A stretch of DNA of 48,013 bases from the NCBI GenBank assembly GCA_964510785.1, contig CAZECM010000019.1:1-48013 (forward strand), written 5' to 3'. Both the position numbers and the translations under genes were made by a program. How positions within the stretch are numbered: position 1 is the first letter of the stretch; each line of letters opens with the position of its first letter. Of the stretch, positions 1-7,795 are shown piece by piece. Under the pieces are notes generated by a model. That model was not told the origin of the DNA, did no database searches, and saw only the letters and a program-made list of their open reading frames with translations. The DNA is from JAAYZM01 sp964510785 (GTDB taxonomy: Bacteria; Actinomycetota; Actinomycetes; Actinomycetales; Cellulomonadaceae).

Positions 1-256
1 CCATGTTCTTCTCGATGCCGGTGTGCAGGTAGCCGATGCCGCAGCGGGCCTCGGTCACCGTCTCGCCGTCGATCTCGAGCATGAGGCGGAGCACGCCGTG
101 GGTCGAGGGGTGCTGGGGGCCCATGTTGACGACGATGCGTTCCTCGCCGAGGCGCACGGCCTCCTCGGCGATCTCGCTCCAGTCGCCGCCGGTGGCCTCG
201 AAGAACGGTGCTCCTGACGTGGCGTCGTCGGTGAAGCCCTGGGTCGAGGTGGTCAC
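1..256 (-). CDS. nuoD: NADH-quinone oxidoreductase subunit D, N-terminal part (runs off window)
   Basis: Only the first 85 codons are present; the rest lies beyond base 1. The gene starts with GTG at 256, and this codon overlaps the nuoC stop (GTGA), so the two are translationally coupled. The visible protein has NMGPQHPSTHG at residues 44-54 and GYLHTGIEK at 75-83, both hallmarks of the 49-kDa subunit. In complex I this subunit pairs with NuoC and NuoB at the cytoplasmic arm and forms part of the quinone-reduction site. The roughly 40-residue leader before the conserved block looks normal for actinobacterial NuoD. It is a partial gene because of the window edge, not a broken one. Confidence 0.97.
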   Translation of the reverse strand, partial: MTTSTQGFTDDATSGAPFFEATGGDWSEIAEEAVRLGEERIVVNMGPQHPSTHGVLRLMLEIDGETVTEARCGIGYLHTGIEKNM

Positions 257-954
257 GAGTACGACCTCCGATCGTCCGCGGGTGGGATGGTGGCGCCCTT
301 GTACTCGACCGGGATGCCGCCGAGGGGGTAGTCCTTGCGCTGCGGGTGACCGGGCCAGTCGTCCGGCATCGCGATGCGGGCGAGCGCCGGGTGGCCGTCG
401 AAGATGATGCCGAAGAAGTCCCAGGTCTCGCGCTCGTGCCAGTCGTTCGTCGGGTAGACGTCGGTGGTCGAGGGGATGTGGGGGTCGGCGTCGGGCACCG
501 CGACCTCGAGGCGGATCTGCCGCGAGTGCGTCACGGACACGAGGTGGTAGGCGGCGTGCAGCTCGCGGCCCGTCTCGTGGGGGAAGTGCACGCCCGAGAC
601 ACCGAGCGAGAGCTCGAAGCGCAGGTCCTGGTCGTCCCGCAGGTGGCGGCACACCTCGACGAGGTGCTCGCGGCGTACGTCGAGGGTCAGCTCGCCGCGG
701 TCGACGACGACGTGCGCGATCGCGTTGTCGTAGCCCGTGCCCGACTCCTCGAGCAGCTCGGCGAGGACGTCGACCACCTCGTCGAACCACCCGCCGTAGG
801 GGCGCGGTGATGGACCGGGCATCGCGACGGGGGCGACGAGCCCACCGAAACCCGAGGTGTCGCCAGAGCCCTTGACGCCGAACATGCCGAGCCGGACGTC
901 GACGACCTCCCCGGCACCCGGGTCCCGGGGGGTGATCTCGCGGTTCTCGGTCAT
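253..954 (-). CDS. nuoC: NADH-quinone oxidoreductase subunit C
   Basis: A 233-residue protein of the 30-kDa complex I family, a peripheral-arm subunit that contacts NuoB and NuoD. The family signature ERETWDFFGIIFDGH is at residues 174-188, followed by the usual HPALARIAMPDDW and QRKDYPLGG segments. The ATG at 954 lies inside an ATGA overlap with the nuoB stop; the open frame continues much further upstream, but that extension is antisense-like noise over nuoB. Length and domain fit a stand-alone NuoC rather than a NuoCD fusion. It is the third of four visible nuo genes, all translationally coupled or a few bases apart. Confidence 0.97.
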   Translation of the reverse strand: MTENREITPRDPGAGEVVDVRLGMFGVKGSGDTSGFGGLVAPVAMPGPSPRPYGGWFDEVVDVLAELLEESGTGYDNAIAHVVVDRGELTLDVRREHLVEVCRHLRDDQDLRFELSLGVSGVHFPHETGRELHAAYHLVSVTHSRQIRLEVAVPDADPHIPSTTDVYPTNDWHERETWDFFGIIFDGHPALARIAMPDDWPGHPQRKDYPLGGIPVEYKGATIPPADDRRSYS

Positions 955-1505
955 CGCAGCAGACCCATCATCTTCGACGTCGGCGTCGCCTCGAGGGCCG
1001 CGGCCTCGGCCGCGCGCGCGGCTTCGATGCGGTTCACGCCGAGCGGCTCGGACTTGATCTGCGCGTGCAGCTCGAGGATCGCGTTGATGAGCATCTCGGG
1101 GCGCGGCGGACAGCCCGGCAGGTAGATGTCGACGGGGACGATGTGGTCGACGCCCTGCACGATCGCGTAGTTGTTGAACATCCCGCCCGAGCTGGCGCAC
1201 ACGCCCATCGACAGCACCCACTTGGGCTCGGCCATCTGGTCGTAGACCTGCCGCACGACGGGGGCCATCTTCTGGCTCACGCGCCCCGCGACGATCATCA
1301 GGTCGGCCTGGCGCGGCGAGGCACGGAAGACCTCCATGCCGAACCGCGAGATGTCGAAACGGGAGGTGCCCGCAGCCATCATCTCGATGGCGCAGCACGC
1401 GAGGCCGAACGTCACGGGCCACAGCGAGCCCTTGCGTGCGAGCCCGGCGATGCTCTCGACGGTCGTCAGCAGGAAGCCCGACGGTGCTGCTTCTTCGATT
1501 CCCAT
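951..1505 (-). CDS. nuoB: NADH-quinone oxidoreductase subunit B
   Basis: A 184-residue PSST/20-kDa subunit that binds iron-sulfur cluster N2, the last electron carrier before quinone. All four expected cysteines are present: the adjacent pair C37 and C38 in FGLACCAIEM, C103 in SMGVCASSGG and C132 in YLPGCPPRPE. The motif GRVSQKMAP is also intact. The start ATG at 1505 lies 12 bases after the nuoA stop, and the TGA overlaps the nuoC ATG. Nothing indicates damage, so the encoded complex should have a functional N2 site. Confidence 0.98.
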   Translation of the reverse strand: MGIEEAAPSGFLLTTVESIAGLARKGSLWPVTFGLACCAIEMMAAGTSRFDISRFGMEVFRASPRQADLMIVAGRVSQKMAPVVRQVYDQMAEPKWVLSMGVCASSGGMFNNYAIVQGVDHIVPVDIYLPGCPPRPEMLINAILELHAQIKSEPLGVNRIEAARAAEAAALEATPTSKMMGLLR

Positions 1506-1517
1506 GTCAGTTCTCCC

Positions 1518-1880
1518 TTACTCCCACTCGAACCCGCCGCGACGCCACTCGTACACGTACGGCACGGTGATGACGACGAGGAAGAGCATCGTGGCGACGA
1601 AGCCGAACAGCGCGAGCTCCGAGAAGTTCACGGCCCACTGGTACAAGAACACGACCTCGATGTCGAAGACGATGAACGTCATCGCGACGAGGTAGTACTT
1701 GATCGGGAAGCGCCCGCCGCCGATCGCGTGGGGTGTCGGCTCGATGCCGCACTCGTACGCGTCGAGCTTGGCGCGGTTGTAGCGCTGCGGACCGATGATC
1801 CGACTCGCGCCGACGCCGCCGAGGGCCAGCACGAGGGCCACACCCGCGAGGATGATGATCGGTACGTACGGGTTCGTCAT
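1518..1880 (-). CDS. nuoA: NADH-quinone oxidoreductase subunit A
   Basis: A 120-residue membrane subunit with three predicted helices (about residues 5-25, 62-85 and 92-112). The family block YECGIEPTP is near residue 41 and KYYLVAMTFIVFDIEVVFLY near residue 62; the latter carries the conserved Asp-Ile-Glu. NuoA belongs to the membrane arm of complex I next to the quinone channel. It is the first nuo gene on this strand. The gap to menJ upstream is only 49 bases without a convincing promoter, so nuo may be read from the menJ promoter; that coupling is inference. Confidence 0.97.
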   Translation of the reverse strand: MTNPYVPIIILAGVALVLALGGVGASRIIGPQRYNRAKLDAYECGIEPTPHAIGGGRFPIKYYLVAMTFIVFDIEVVFLYQWAVNFSELALFGFVATMLFLVVITVPYVYEWRRGGFEWE

Positions 1881-1929
1881 CGCTGCACGCTCCGTCGAAG
1901 TGGTGCCGTCCCGGTCACGGTGGATGCTC

Positions 1930-3225
1930 TCATGCTGCCGGAACGATCTTGGTCAGGCCCGCGACGACACGGTCCACCACGTCGCCGCCGCTCGGCTCGA
2001 AACAGTCCGAGAGCAGCCGCAGGGTGAACTTCATCACGAGCGGTCGGGGTAGGCCGTACTTCGTGCACACGTGCATGACCTCGGGGTGCTCGATGAGCCT
2101 CACGAAGTACCGGCCGAGCGTGTAGTAGCCGCCGAGGTCCTCGCGCATCGTGCGCGAGTAGGTGAGGAGGGCACGCTCGCGGCCCTGCGCCGTCGGACGG
2201 ACCTTCGCCTGCGCGATCGCCTGCGCCGCCGCTCGCCCGGCCTGCAGGCCGTACGCGATGCCTTCGCCGTTGAACGGGCTCACCATGCCCGCGGCGTCGC
2301 CCACGAGCATGAGGCCGCGCGCGTAGAGCGGCTTGCGGTTGAAGCCCATCGGGAGTGCCGCGCCACGGACGGGACCCACCTGGTTCTCGGGCGTGAACTC
2401 CCACTCGGCGGGCGCGTTGGCCATCCAGCGCTCGAAGAGGTCCTTGTAGTCGACCTTCGTCGCGTGGGCGGTCGAGGACACCGAGCCGAGGCCGACGTTC
2501 GCCGTGCCGTCGCCGAGCGCGAAGATCCAGCCGTAGCCCGGCATGAGGTTCGACTTGCCGGGCTTGCCGTCCCACAGCTCGAGGTGGGACTCCATCCACG
2601 CGTCGTCGTGGCGCGGGGTCCGGAAGTAGGTGCGCACGGCCACGCCCATCGGGCGGTCGTCGCGCTTCTCGCGTCCCACGGCGGTCGCGAGCCGCGAGGA
2701 GACGCCATCGGCCGCCACCACGACCGGGGCGCGGTACGTGACGTCCTCGCCCGAGCGGCGCCCGTTCGCGTCGACGGGCTTCGCGGTGACGCCGACGACG
2801 CGCCCCGAGCGCTCGTCCACCACGGGACCCGTCACGGACGTGCCCTCGAGCACCTTGGCGCCCGCGGCGCGCGCGTGCTCGATCAAGAGCTGGTCGAACG
2901 ACGTGCGGGCGCGGGCGAGCCCGAAGCTCGGGTAGGCGGACAGCTCGGGCCACGCGAGCTCGATGCGGTGACCGCCACCGATGACCCGCAGGCCCTTGTT
3001 GCGGATCCAGCCGTCCTCTTCACGGATCGGCAGGCCCATGAGAGCGAGCTCACGCGTGGCGCGCGGTGTCAGTCCGTCGCCGCAGATCTTGTCGCGGGGG
3101 AAGGTCGCCTTGTCGAGCAGGAGGACGGAAAGACCCGCCTGAGCACAGTAGTACGCGGTGGCGGAACCGGCCGGCCCGCCACCGACGACGATGACGTCGG
3201 CGTCATCGCTCACCGCGCCGCGCAC
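1930..3225 (-). CDS. menJ: Geranylgeranyl reductase family FAD protein, probable menaquinone reductase MenJ
   Basis: A 431-residue flavoprotein of the geranylgeranyl reductase family. The dinucleotide-binding motif VVGGGPAGSATA is at the N-terminus, then CGDGLTPRA, and the FAD-contacting GDAAGMVSPFNGEGI lies near residue 285. MenJ of Mycobacterium tuberculosis (Rv0561c) saturates one isoprene unit of menaquinone, and the position here between menG and nuo favours that role over plant-like chlorophyll side-chain reduction. I chose the GTG at 3225 because AGGGAG ends 6 bases before it; an in-frame TTG at 3231 would leave no space for that site. A -10-like TAGAGT lies about 40 bases upstream. 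Family assignment is firm; the exact substrate is inferred from context. Confidence 0.87.
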   Translation of the reverse strand: MRGAVSDDADVIVVGGGPAGSATAYYCAQAGLSVLLLDKATFPRDKICGDGLTPRATRELALMGLPIREEDGWIRNKGLRVIGGGHRIELAWPELSAYPSFGLARARTSFDQLLIEHARAAGAKVLEGTSVTGPVVDERSGRVVGVTAKPVDANGRRSGEDVTYRAPVVVAADGVSSRLATAVGREKRDDRPMGVAVRTYFRTPRHDDAWMESHLELWDGKPGKSNLMPGYGWIFALGDGTANVGLGSVSSTAHATKVDYKDLFERWMANAPAEWEFTPENQVGPVRGAALPMGFNRKPLYARGLMLVGDAAGMVSPFNGEGIAYGLQAGRAAAQAIAQAKVRPTAQGRERALLTYSRTMREDLGGYYTLGRYFVRLIEHPEVMHVCTKYGLPRPLVMKFTLRLLSDCFEPSGGDVVDRVVAGLTKIVPAA

Positions 3226-3267
3226 GCGCAACTCCCTACGAGAAACCGAGGACCCTCTGACCTCGCC

Positions 3268-3273
3268 ACTCTA
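3268..3273 (-). promoter_or_regulatory. Candidate -10 element of menJ
   Basis: TAGAGT on the minus strand fits the TANNNT pattern. It would start transcription near base 3261, giving a leader of about 36 bases that contains the AGGGAG ribosome site of menJ. No clear -35 is visible. Confidence 0.4.
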
Positions 3274-3296
3274 GCCGCGGGCTCGCGCGTTGGCTG

Positions 3297-3312
3297 GTGA
3301 GGGTAACCTCAC
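3297..3312. promoter_or_regulatory. Palindrome between menG stop and menJ promoter
   Basis: A 16-base palindrome, GTGAGG-GTAA-CCTCAC, begins 10 bases past the menG stop and lies about 25 bases upstream of the candidate menJ -10. It could be an operator over the -35 region of menJ-nuo, or a short 6-bp hairpin ending menG. There is no T-run for a classic terminator. Confidence 0.4.
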
Positions 3313-3322
3313 TTCCCGTGCC

Positions 3323-4024
3323 TCAGGAGACCTCCGGTCGCGTCCCCCGGTGGAGCGCCACGATGCCCCCGCTGAGGTTCCGGTAGGCGACCTTCTCCCA
3401 GCCCACGCCGCGCAGCGTGCGACCGAGCGCGAGCTGGTCCGGCCAGTCGGCGATCGACTCGGCGAGGTACTCGTACGGCCCGTCCTGCCGGGAGACGGCC
3501 TTCGCTACGACGGGCAGCGCCGTCGTGAGGTAGTTCTCGTACACCGAGCGGAAGGGCGCCCACGTCGGGGTCGAGAACTCGCAGATGACCACGCGGCCGC
3601 CGGGACGGGTCACGCGGAACATCTCGCGCAGGGCGGCGTCGACGTCGACGACGTTGCGCAGTCCGAAGGAGATCGTCACGACGTCGAACGTCTCGTCAGC
3701 GAACGGGAGGCGCGTCGCGTCGCCCGCGACGAAGGGCAGGTCGGGCCGACGGCGCTTGCCGACCTGGAGCATCCCCACGGAGAAGTCGCACGGCACGACC
3801 TCGGCACCGGCGTCCGCGAGCGGCTCGCTCGACGTGCCCGTGCCCGCCGCGAGGTCGAGCACCCGGTCGCCGGGCCACGCGTCGATCGCGCGCACGGTCG
3901 CGGCACGCCACGCACGGGTCTGACCGAGGGCCATCACGTCGTTCGTCACGTCGTAGCGGCGCGCGATCGCATCGAACATCTCGGCGACCTCGCGCGGCTG
4001 CTTGTCCAGGTTCGCTCGTGGCAT
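3323..4024 (-). CDS. menG: Demethylmenaquinone methyltransferase
   Basis: A 233-residue class I SAM methyltransferase of the UbiE/MenG family, which methylates demethylmenaquinone in the last conserved step of menaquinone synthesis. SAM motif I is VLDLAAGTGT at residues 55-64. The UbiE signature YDVTNDVMALGQTRAWR is at 24-40 and RVTRPGGRVVICEFS follows the methyltransferase core. The start at 4024 gives the family's usual N-terminus and has GGGAGG seven to eight bases upstream; the open frame continues to 4159 but that part is not family-like. It is transcribed away from menF across an inverted repeat. No ubiquinone genes are present, so the menaquinone role is preferred. Confidence 0.95.
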   Translation of the reverse strand: MPRANLDKQPREVAEMFDAIARRYDVTNDVMALGQTRAWRAATVRAIDAWPGDRVLDLAAGTGTSSEPLADAGAEVVPCDFSVGMLQVGKRRRPDLPFVAGDATRLPFADETFDVVTISFGLRNVVDVDAALREMFRVTRPGGRVVICEFSTPTWAPFRSVYENYLTTALPVVAKAVSRQDGPYEYLAESIADWPDQLALGRTLRGVGWEKVAYRNLSGGIVALHRGTRPEVS

Positions 4025-4061
4025 GCGCCAATCCTCCCAGGTCCCGCGCGCCCCCCGCACA

Positions 4062-4215
4062 CCCGCCCGCCCGAGCCGACCGTCCACCCACCCACCTGAG
4101 CCGTCCGCGCACTGGCTGTGACAGATGTGACTCTTGAGGTGCGACACGCCGGGCGACACGCCGCGCGGGAGTCACACGCGTCACAGCCAGTGCGCGGACG
4201 GCTCGGGCGGGCGGG
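4062..4215. repeat. Large interrupted inverted repeat between menG and menF
   Basis: The right arm 4180-4215 (36 bases) is matched in reverse complement by two left pieces. Bases 4062-4078 pair with 4199-4215 (17 of 17) and 4098-4122 pair with 4180-4204 (25 of 25). The left arm is therefore interrupted by about 25 bases flanked by a repeated GAGCCG. After three mismatches the arms pair again for TGTGACTC (4126-4133 with 4169-4176), leaving a loop of about 35 bases. TGTGAC occurs twice in tandem within each arm. It fills most of the divergent menG/menF gap and ends 4 bases before the menF -10. Confidence 0.85.
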
Positions 4216-4219
4216 GAAC

Positions 4220-4225
4220 TAGGCT
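4220..4225 (+). promoter_or_regulatory. Leaderless-type -10 of menF
   Basis: TAGGCT ends 8 bases before the menF ATG, so the transcript would begin at or next to the start codon. The large inverted repeat ends just upstream at 4215 and would cover the -35 position. Confidence 0.6.
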
Positions 4226-4233
4226 GAGGGGCG

Positions 4234-5508
4234 ATGACCAGCGCGACGACCGAGGCCGTGCCGCACCCCCTCGTGGTGCGGACCGTCGCCATCGACGACC
4301 CGGGTGACCTCGTCGACCTCCTGCCCCGCGAGGAGTCGCTCGCGTGGGTGCGTCGCGGCGACGGGATCGTCGGTTGGGGCGAGGCCCTGCGGATCACGAC
4401 GCACGGCCCGGACCGCTTCGCCGCGGCCCAGGAGCAGTGGCGCGCCGCGGTCGCCCGCGTCGTGGTGCGCGACGAGGTCGACCTGCCCGGCACGGGCCCC
4501 GTCGCCTTCGGGTCCTTCGCGTTCGACGACGACGGCGACGGCGTGCTCATCGTGCCCCGGGTCGTGGTCGGCCGTCGCGCCGGGGTCACGTGGCTCACGA
4601 CGATCGACACCGCCGCGACGCTCGGTCCCGCACCGACGCTCGCCGCGCACCTGCCGGAGCACTCCCCCGTGACTCCGCCCGGCCCTGTGACCTTCACCGA
4701 CGGCCGCGTGCCCACGCGCGAGTGGCCCGCCGTCGTGCAGCGCGCCGTCGCCGCCGTGCGCGCCGGCCGCGTCGAGAAGGTGGTCATGGCGCGCGACGTG
4801 GTCGCCAAGGCCGCCGCGCCGATCGACACGCGCTGGCTGCTCGCCCGCCTCGCCCGGGAGTACGAGGCGTGCTGGACGTTCCGCGTGGGCTCGATGCTCG
4901 GCGCGACCCCTGAGCTCCTCGTGCGTGCCGAGAAGGGCCTCGTCACCTCGCGCGTGCTCGCCGGCACGATCCGGCGCACGGGCGACGACGCGGCGGACCT
5001 CGCCCGCGCCGCGATCCTCGCCCACTCCTCGAAGGATCTCGAGGAGCACGAGTACGCCGTCGCCTCGGTGGCCCAGGCGCTCGAGCCGTACTGCTCCTCC
5101 ACGAACGTGCCCGAGGTGCCCTTCGTGCTGCACCTCGCGAACGTGCTGCACCTCGCCACGGACATCACGGGCGTGCTCCACGCCGGCCACTCGAGCCTCG
5201 CCCTCGCCGCCGCCCTGCACCCGACGGCCGCCGTGTGCGGCACTCCGACCGCCGCGGCCAAGGAGCTCATCCGCGAGATCGAGGGGCTCGACCGGGCGCG
5301 CTACGCGGGGCCTGTCGGCTGGCTCGGCGCGGACGGCGACGGCGAGTGGGGCATCGCGCTGCGCTCTGCCGAGGTGGACGAGGCGGACCCGAGCCGGTTG
5401 CGCCTCTTCGCGGGCTGCGGCATCGTCGCCGCCTCCGACCCCGCGAGCGAGCTCGCCGAGTCCGAGGCCAAGCTCGAGCCGCTGCGGTTCGCGCTGCGGG
5501 AAGACTGA
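4234..5508 (+). CDS. menF: Isochorismate synthase
   Basis: A 424-residue chorismate-utilising enzyme that converts chorismate to isochorismate, the committed step to menaquinone. The C-terminal two thirds is the anthranilate synthase component I-type fold: VEKVVMARDVV near residue 180, the substrate and Mg region with SRVLAGTIRRTG, LHPTAAVCGTPT near 330, GPVGW, and AGCGIVAASDPASELAESE at the end. The last block contains the conserved glutamates for Mg binding. Siderophore isochorismate synthases (EntC/DhbC) share the fold, but the surrounding men genes and absence of siderophore genes favour MenF. The transcript is likely leaderless. It is the only men gene here separated from its partners by a sugar locus. 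Confidence 0.9.
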   Translation: MTSATTEAVPHPLVVRTVAIDDPGDLVDLLPREESLAWVRRGDGIVGWGEALRITTHGPDRFAAAQEQWRAAVARVVVRDEVDLPGTGPVAFGSFAFDDDGDGVLIVPRVVVGRRAGVTWLTTIDTAATLGPAPTLAAHLPEHSPVTPPGPVTFTDGRVPTREWPAVVQRAVAAVRAGRVEKVVMARDVVAKAAAPIDTRWLLARLAREYEACWTFRVGSMLGATPELLVRAEKGLVTSRVLAGTIRRTGDDAADLARAAILAHSSKDLEEHEYAVASVAQALEPYCSSTNVPEVPFVLHLANVLHLATDITGVLHAGHSSLALAAALHPTAAVCGTPTAAAKELIREIEGLDRARYAGPVGWLGADGDGEWGIALRSAEVDEADPSRLRLFAGCGIVAASDPASELAESEAKLEPLRFALRED

Positions 5509-5539
5509 TCGCGCGCGAGGGCTGAGCAGCCGCCCCGCG

Positions 5540-6751
5540 CTAGACCCGGATGCCGAGGGTGTGGCTCAGCACGGTCGCGCACGCGCCGAGCAGCAGGGTC
5601 TGCCCCCCGAGCTCGGTGGGGACCACCTCGAGCTCCTCCGCGGTCGTGAGCCGGACGCGCACGCGCTCTCCCAGGTGGGCCGCGAAGTCCTCGCCCGCCT
5701 CCGCGAGGCTGCCCTGGAGCACGATGCGCGGGGTGCGCAGGGCGTGCACCACGTTCGCCAGGCCGACGGCGAGGTTGCCCGCGAACTCCTCGAGCACCTC
5801 CGCTGCCGTCACGTCGCCCTCGTGCGCCGCGAGGACGAGCTCGCGAGGTGCGAGGCCCGAGGCGTCGACGATGCCCCGCTCGGCGGCGCGTCCGCGCAGC
5901 CAGGCGAGCGACGCGATCGTCTCCCAGCACCCGGTCAGCCCGCACGTGCACGGCAGCCCGTCGATGTCGACGCACGTGTGCCCGTACTGCGGGCTCGGCA
6001 CCTCCTGCCCGGGGAAGACGTAGCCGTCGACGACGACGCCGACACCGACACCGAGGTCGATCTGCAGCACGGCGAAGCTCGACGCGCCCCGACCCGTGCC
6101 GAACCAGCGCTCGGCGGCCGCGAGCGCACGCACGTCCTGCTCGAGCCAGACGGGACGGCCGGTCGTCCGTTCGAGCAGCGCAGGGAGAGCGCTCCCGGTG
6201 AGAGAGGGGACGATCGTGCACAGCTCCACGAGCGAGTCGCTCGGCCGGCACTGGGCCGGGACGACGAGCCCGATCCCGCCGAGCGCGTCGACGTCGGCCC
6301 CGAGCACCTCCTCGACGAGCCCGAGCACGACCTCGTCGAGATCGCTCGCGCCGATCGCGGGATCGATCGCGACGGACTGCTCGTTCTGCACCTGACCGCG
6401 GGCGTTGACGAGCCCGACGACCACCCGGCTCGCCTCGATCGAGACGGCACCCGTGAGCCCGGCGGACTCGGCGAACCACAGGGGCGTCGCGGGCTTGCCC
6501 CGCCCCCCGGTGCGGGTGGGCTCCTCGGCGAGGATCCCGTCGGCGAGGAGAAGGTTCGCGATCGTGCCGACGGAGGCGCGCGGCACGCCGAGCACCCGGG
6601 CGAGCTCGGCGCGCGAGAGCGGGCCCCGGTCGACGAGCGCTTGCATGACGCGCAACCGGTTGACCTGGCCGAGGTCCTGCGGGGACAGGACGTGCTTGGA
6701 GGCGCCCGCACGCCGCTGCGGTGCGCCCTGCTCCATCACCTTGCCCGGCAT
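5540..6751 (-). CDS. ROK family transcriptional repressor
   Basis: A 403-residue regulator with an N-terminal winged helix-turn-helix (about residues 30-80, containing LSRAELARVLGVPRASVG) fused to a ROK sugar-kinase-like domain. The ROK zinc site is intact, GHTC at 257-260 and CTCGLTGCWE at 268-277. The sugar-binding region has EQDVRA at 204-209. ROK repressors of the NagC/XylR type release DNA when they bind a sugar or sugar phosphate. It is the last gene of the carbohydrate locus, has its own leaderless-type -10 at 6758-6763, and probably controls the transporter and oxidoreductase genes upstream. The inducer cannot be read from sequence. Confidence 0.92.
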   Translation of the reverse strand: MPGKVMEQGAPQRRAGASKHVLSPQDLGQVNRLRVMQALVDRGPLSRAELARVLGVPRASVGTIANLLLADGILAEEPTRTGGRGKPATPLWFAESAGLTGAVSIEASRVVVGLVNARGQVQNEQSVAIDPAIGASDLDEVVLGLVEEVLGADVDALGGIGLVVPAQCRPSDSLVELCTIVPSLTGSALPALLERTTGRPVWLEQDVRALAAAERWFGTGRGASSFAVLQIDLGVGVGVVVDGYVFPGQEVPSPQYGHTCVDIDGLPCTCGLTGCWETIASLAWLRGRAAERGIVDASGLAPRELVLAAHEGDVTAAEVLEEFAGNLAVGLANVVHALRTPRIVLQGSLAEAGEDFAAHLGERVRVRLTTAEELEVVPTELGGQTLLLGACATVLSHTLGIRV

Positions 6752-6757
6752 GCTGGG

Positions 6758-6763
6758 AGCCTA
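6758..6763 (-). promoter_or_regulatory. Leaderless-type -10 of the ROK gene
   Basis: TAGGCT on the minus strand ends 6 bases before the ROK ATG at 6751, in the 24-base gap after the preceding oxidoreductase gene. The repressor can therefore be made independently of the operon it likely controls. Confidence 0.6.
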
Positions 6764-6775
6764 TCGGCGCCGGTC

Positions 6776-7795
6776 TCAGCTTCCGTCATGGTCTGCACCA
6801 CGGTCACCGACTGCCTCCGGCTGCCCCGACCGGAGCGAGCGGTAGGCCGCGAGCGCGACCTGCGACGCGCGCCAGCCGTCGACGACGCCGACCGGGCTGG
6901 GACCGCCGTGACCGACGGAGGTGATGAAGTCGTCGACCATCGCGTCGTCCATCGAGCCGCCGTGCACGCGCCACGAGGTGCTGGCAGCGTGCACGTCGAT
7001 GCGCTGGCTCAGGGCGTCGACGCTCAGCGACCCGGCGGTCCCGACGAGTCGCAGCGTGACGTCGAAGGTCGCGGGCAGCGAACCGGTCCTCGACCAGCTC
7101 GTGTCGATCGCCGCGTGGACGCCGTCGGACATCGTCACGGTCACGGCGCCCGAGTCCTCGACGCCGAGCCCGAGCAGGTTGGAGCCGGCGAAGGCGTGGA
7201 CGGTGACGATCTCGGTCCCCGTGATCCACCTCAGCAGGTCCGCGATGTGGGCGCTATGGTCCATGAGCGCCCCGCCGCCCGAGCGCGCCGGGTCGAGGAA
7301 CCAGCCACCGGGGCACGCGCCCCGGTTGGTCGCGCTGATGCCGACGAGCTCCCCGATCTCCCCGGCGAGGTAGAGCTCGCGAGCCCGACGGACCGGTGCC
7401 AGGTAGCGGCACGGCAGCGCCATCATGAACACGGTGCCGCTCGCCTCGACGGTCTCGACCATCGCGGCCATCTCGGGGTCGGTCATGCCGAGCGGCTTCT
7501 CGCACAGCACGTGCAGCCCCCGCTCGACGGCGGCACGCACGAGCGGCGCGTGCTCGACGTACTCCGAGCAGATGACGACGGCGTCGCACCGGTCCATGAG
7601 CGCGAGGTGGTCGGTGCCGAGCGGGACACCGTGGCGCTCGGCGTGCGGGCGGGCGCGCTCGGGCTCGGTGTCGGAGATGCCGACCACCTCGACGCGCGGG
7701 TCGGCCGCGAGTGCGGCGAGGTAGCGCTCGGGATGCGTGGAGTGGGCGAAGCTCACCATGCCGACGCGCAAGGGTGCAGCGGTGCCGTCCGTCAT
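6776..7795 (-). CDS. Gfo/Idh/MocA family oxidoreductase (divergent nucleotide motif)
   Basis: A 339-residue NAD(P)-dependent sugar or cyclitol dehydrogenase of the Gfo/Idh/MocA family. The family EKP triad is at residues 99-101 (LCEKPLGMTD) and the active-site helix contains DHSAHIADLL. The N-terminal beta-alpha-beta lacks a textbook GxGxxG: residues 11-21 read VGMVSFAHSTH, a variant seen in some members of this superfamily. The start ATG overlaps the stop of the upstream oxidoreductase gene (ATGA). It likely acts with that paralogue on a sugar imported by the adjacent ABC transporter. Substrate unknown. Confidence 0.88.
   Translation of the reverse strand: MTDGTAAPLRVGMVSFAHSTHPERYLAALAADPRVEVVGISDTEPERARPHAERHGVPLGTDHLALMDRCDAVVICSEYVEHAPLVRAAVERGLHVLCEKPLGMTDPEMAAMVETVEASGTVFMMALPCRYLAPVRRARELYLAGEIGELVGISATNRGACPGGWFLDPARSGGGALMDHSAHIADLLRWITGTEIVTVHAFAGSNLLGLGVEDSGAVTVTMSDGVHAAIDTSWSRTGSLPATFDVTLRLVGTAGSLSVDALSQRIDVHAASTSWRVHGGSMDDAMVDDFITSVGHGGPSPVGVVDGWRASQVALAAYRSLRSGQPEAVGDRGADHDGS

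Noticed and set aside
253..1422. A 389-codon open frame that would give a much larger NuoC
   Set aside because: Only the part from the ATG at 954 is NuoC-like; the rest is an Arg-rich shadow of nuoB in another frame.
3297..3312. An iron box (DtxR/IdeR site) upstream of menJ
   Set aside because: It shares AGG and CCT elements but not the 19-base spacing of the known iron-box consensus.
4219..5220. Long antisense frame over menF
   Set aside because: Low-complexity composition and complete overlap with the well-supported menF.
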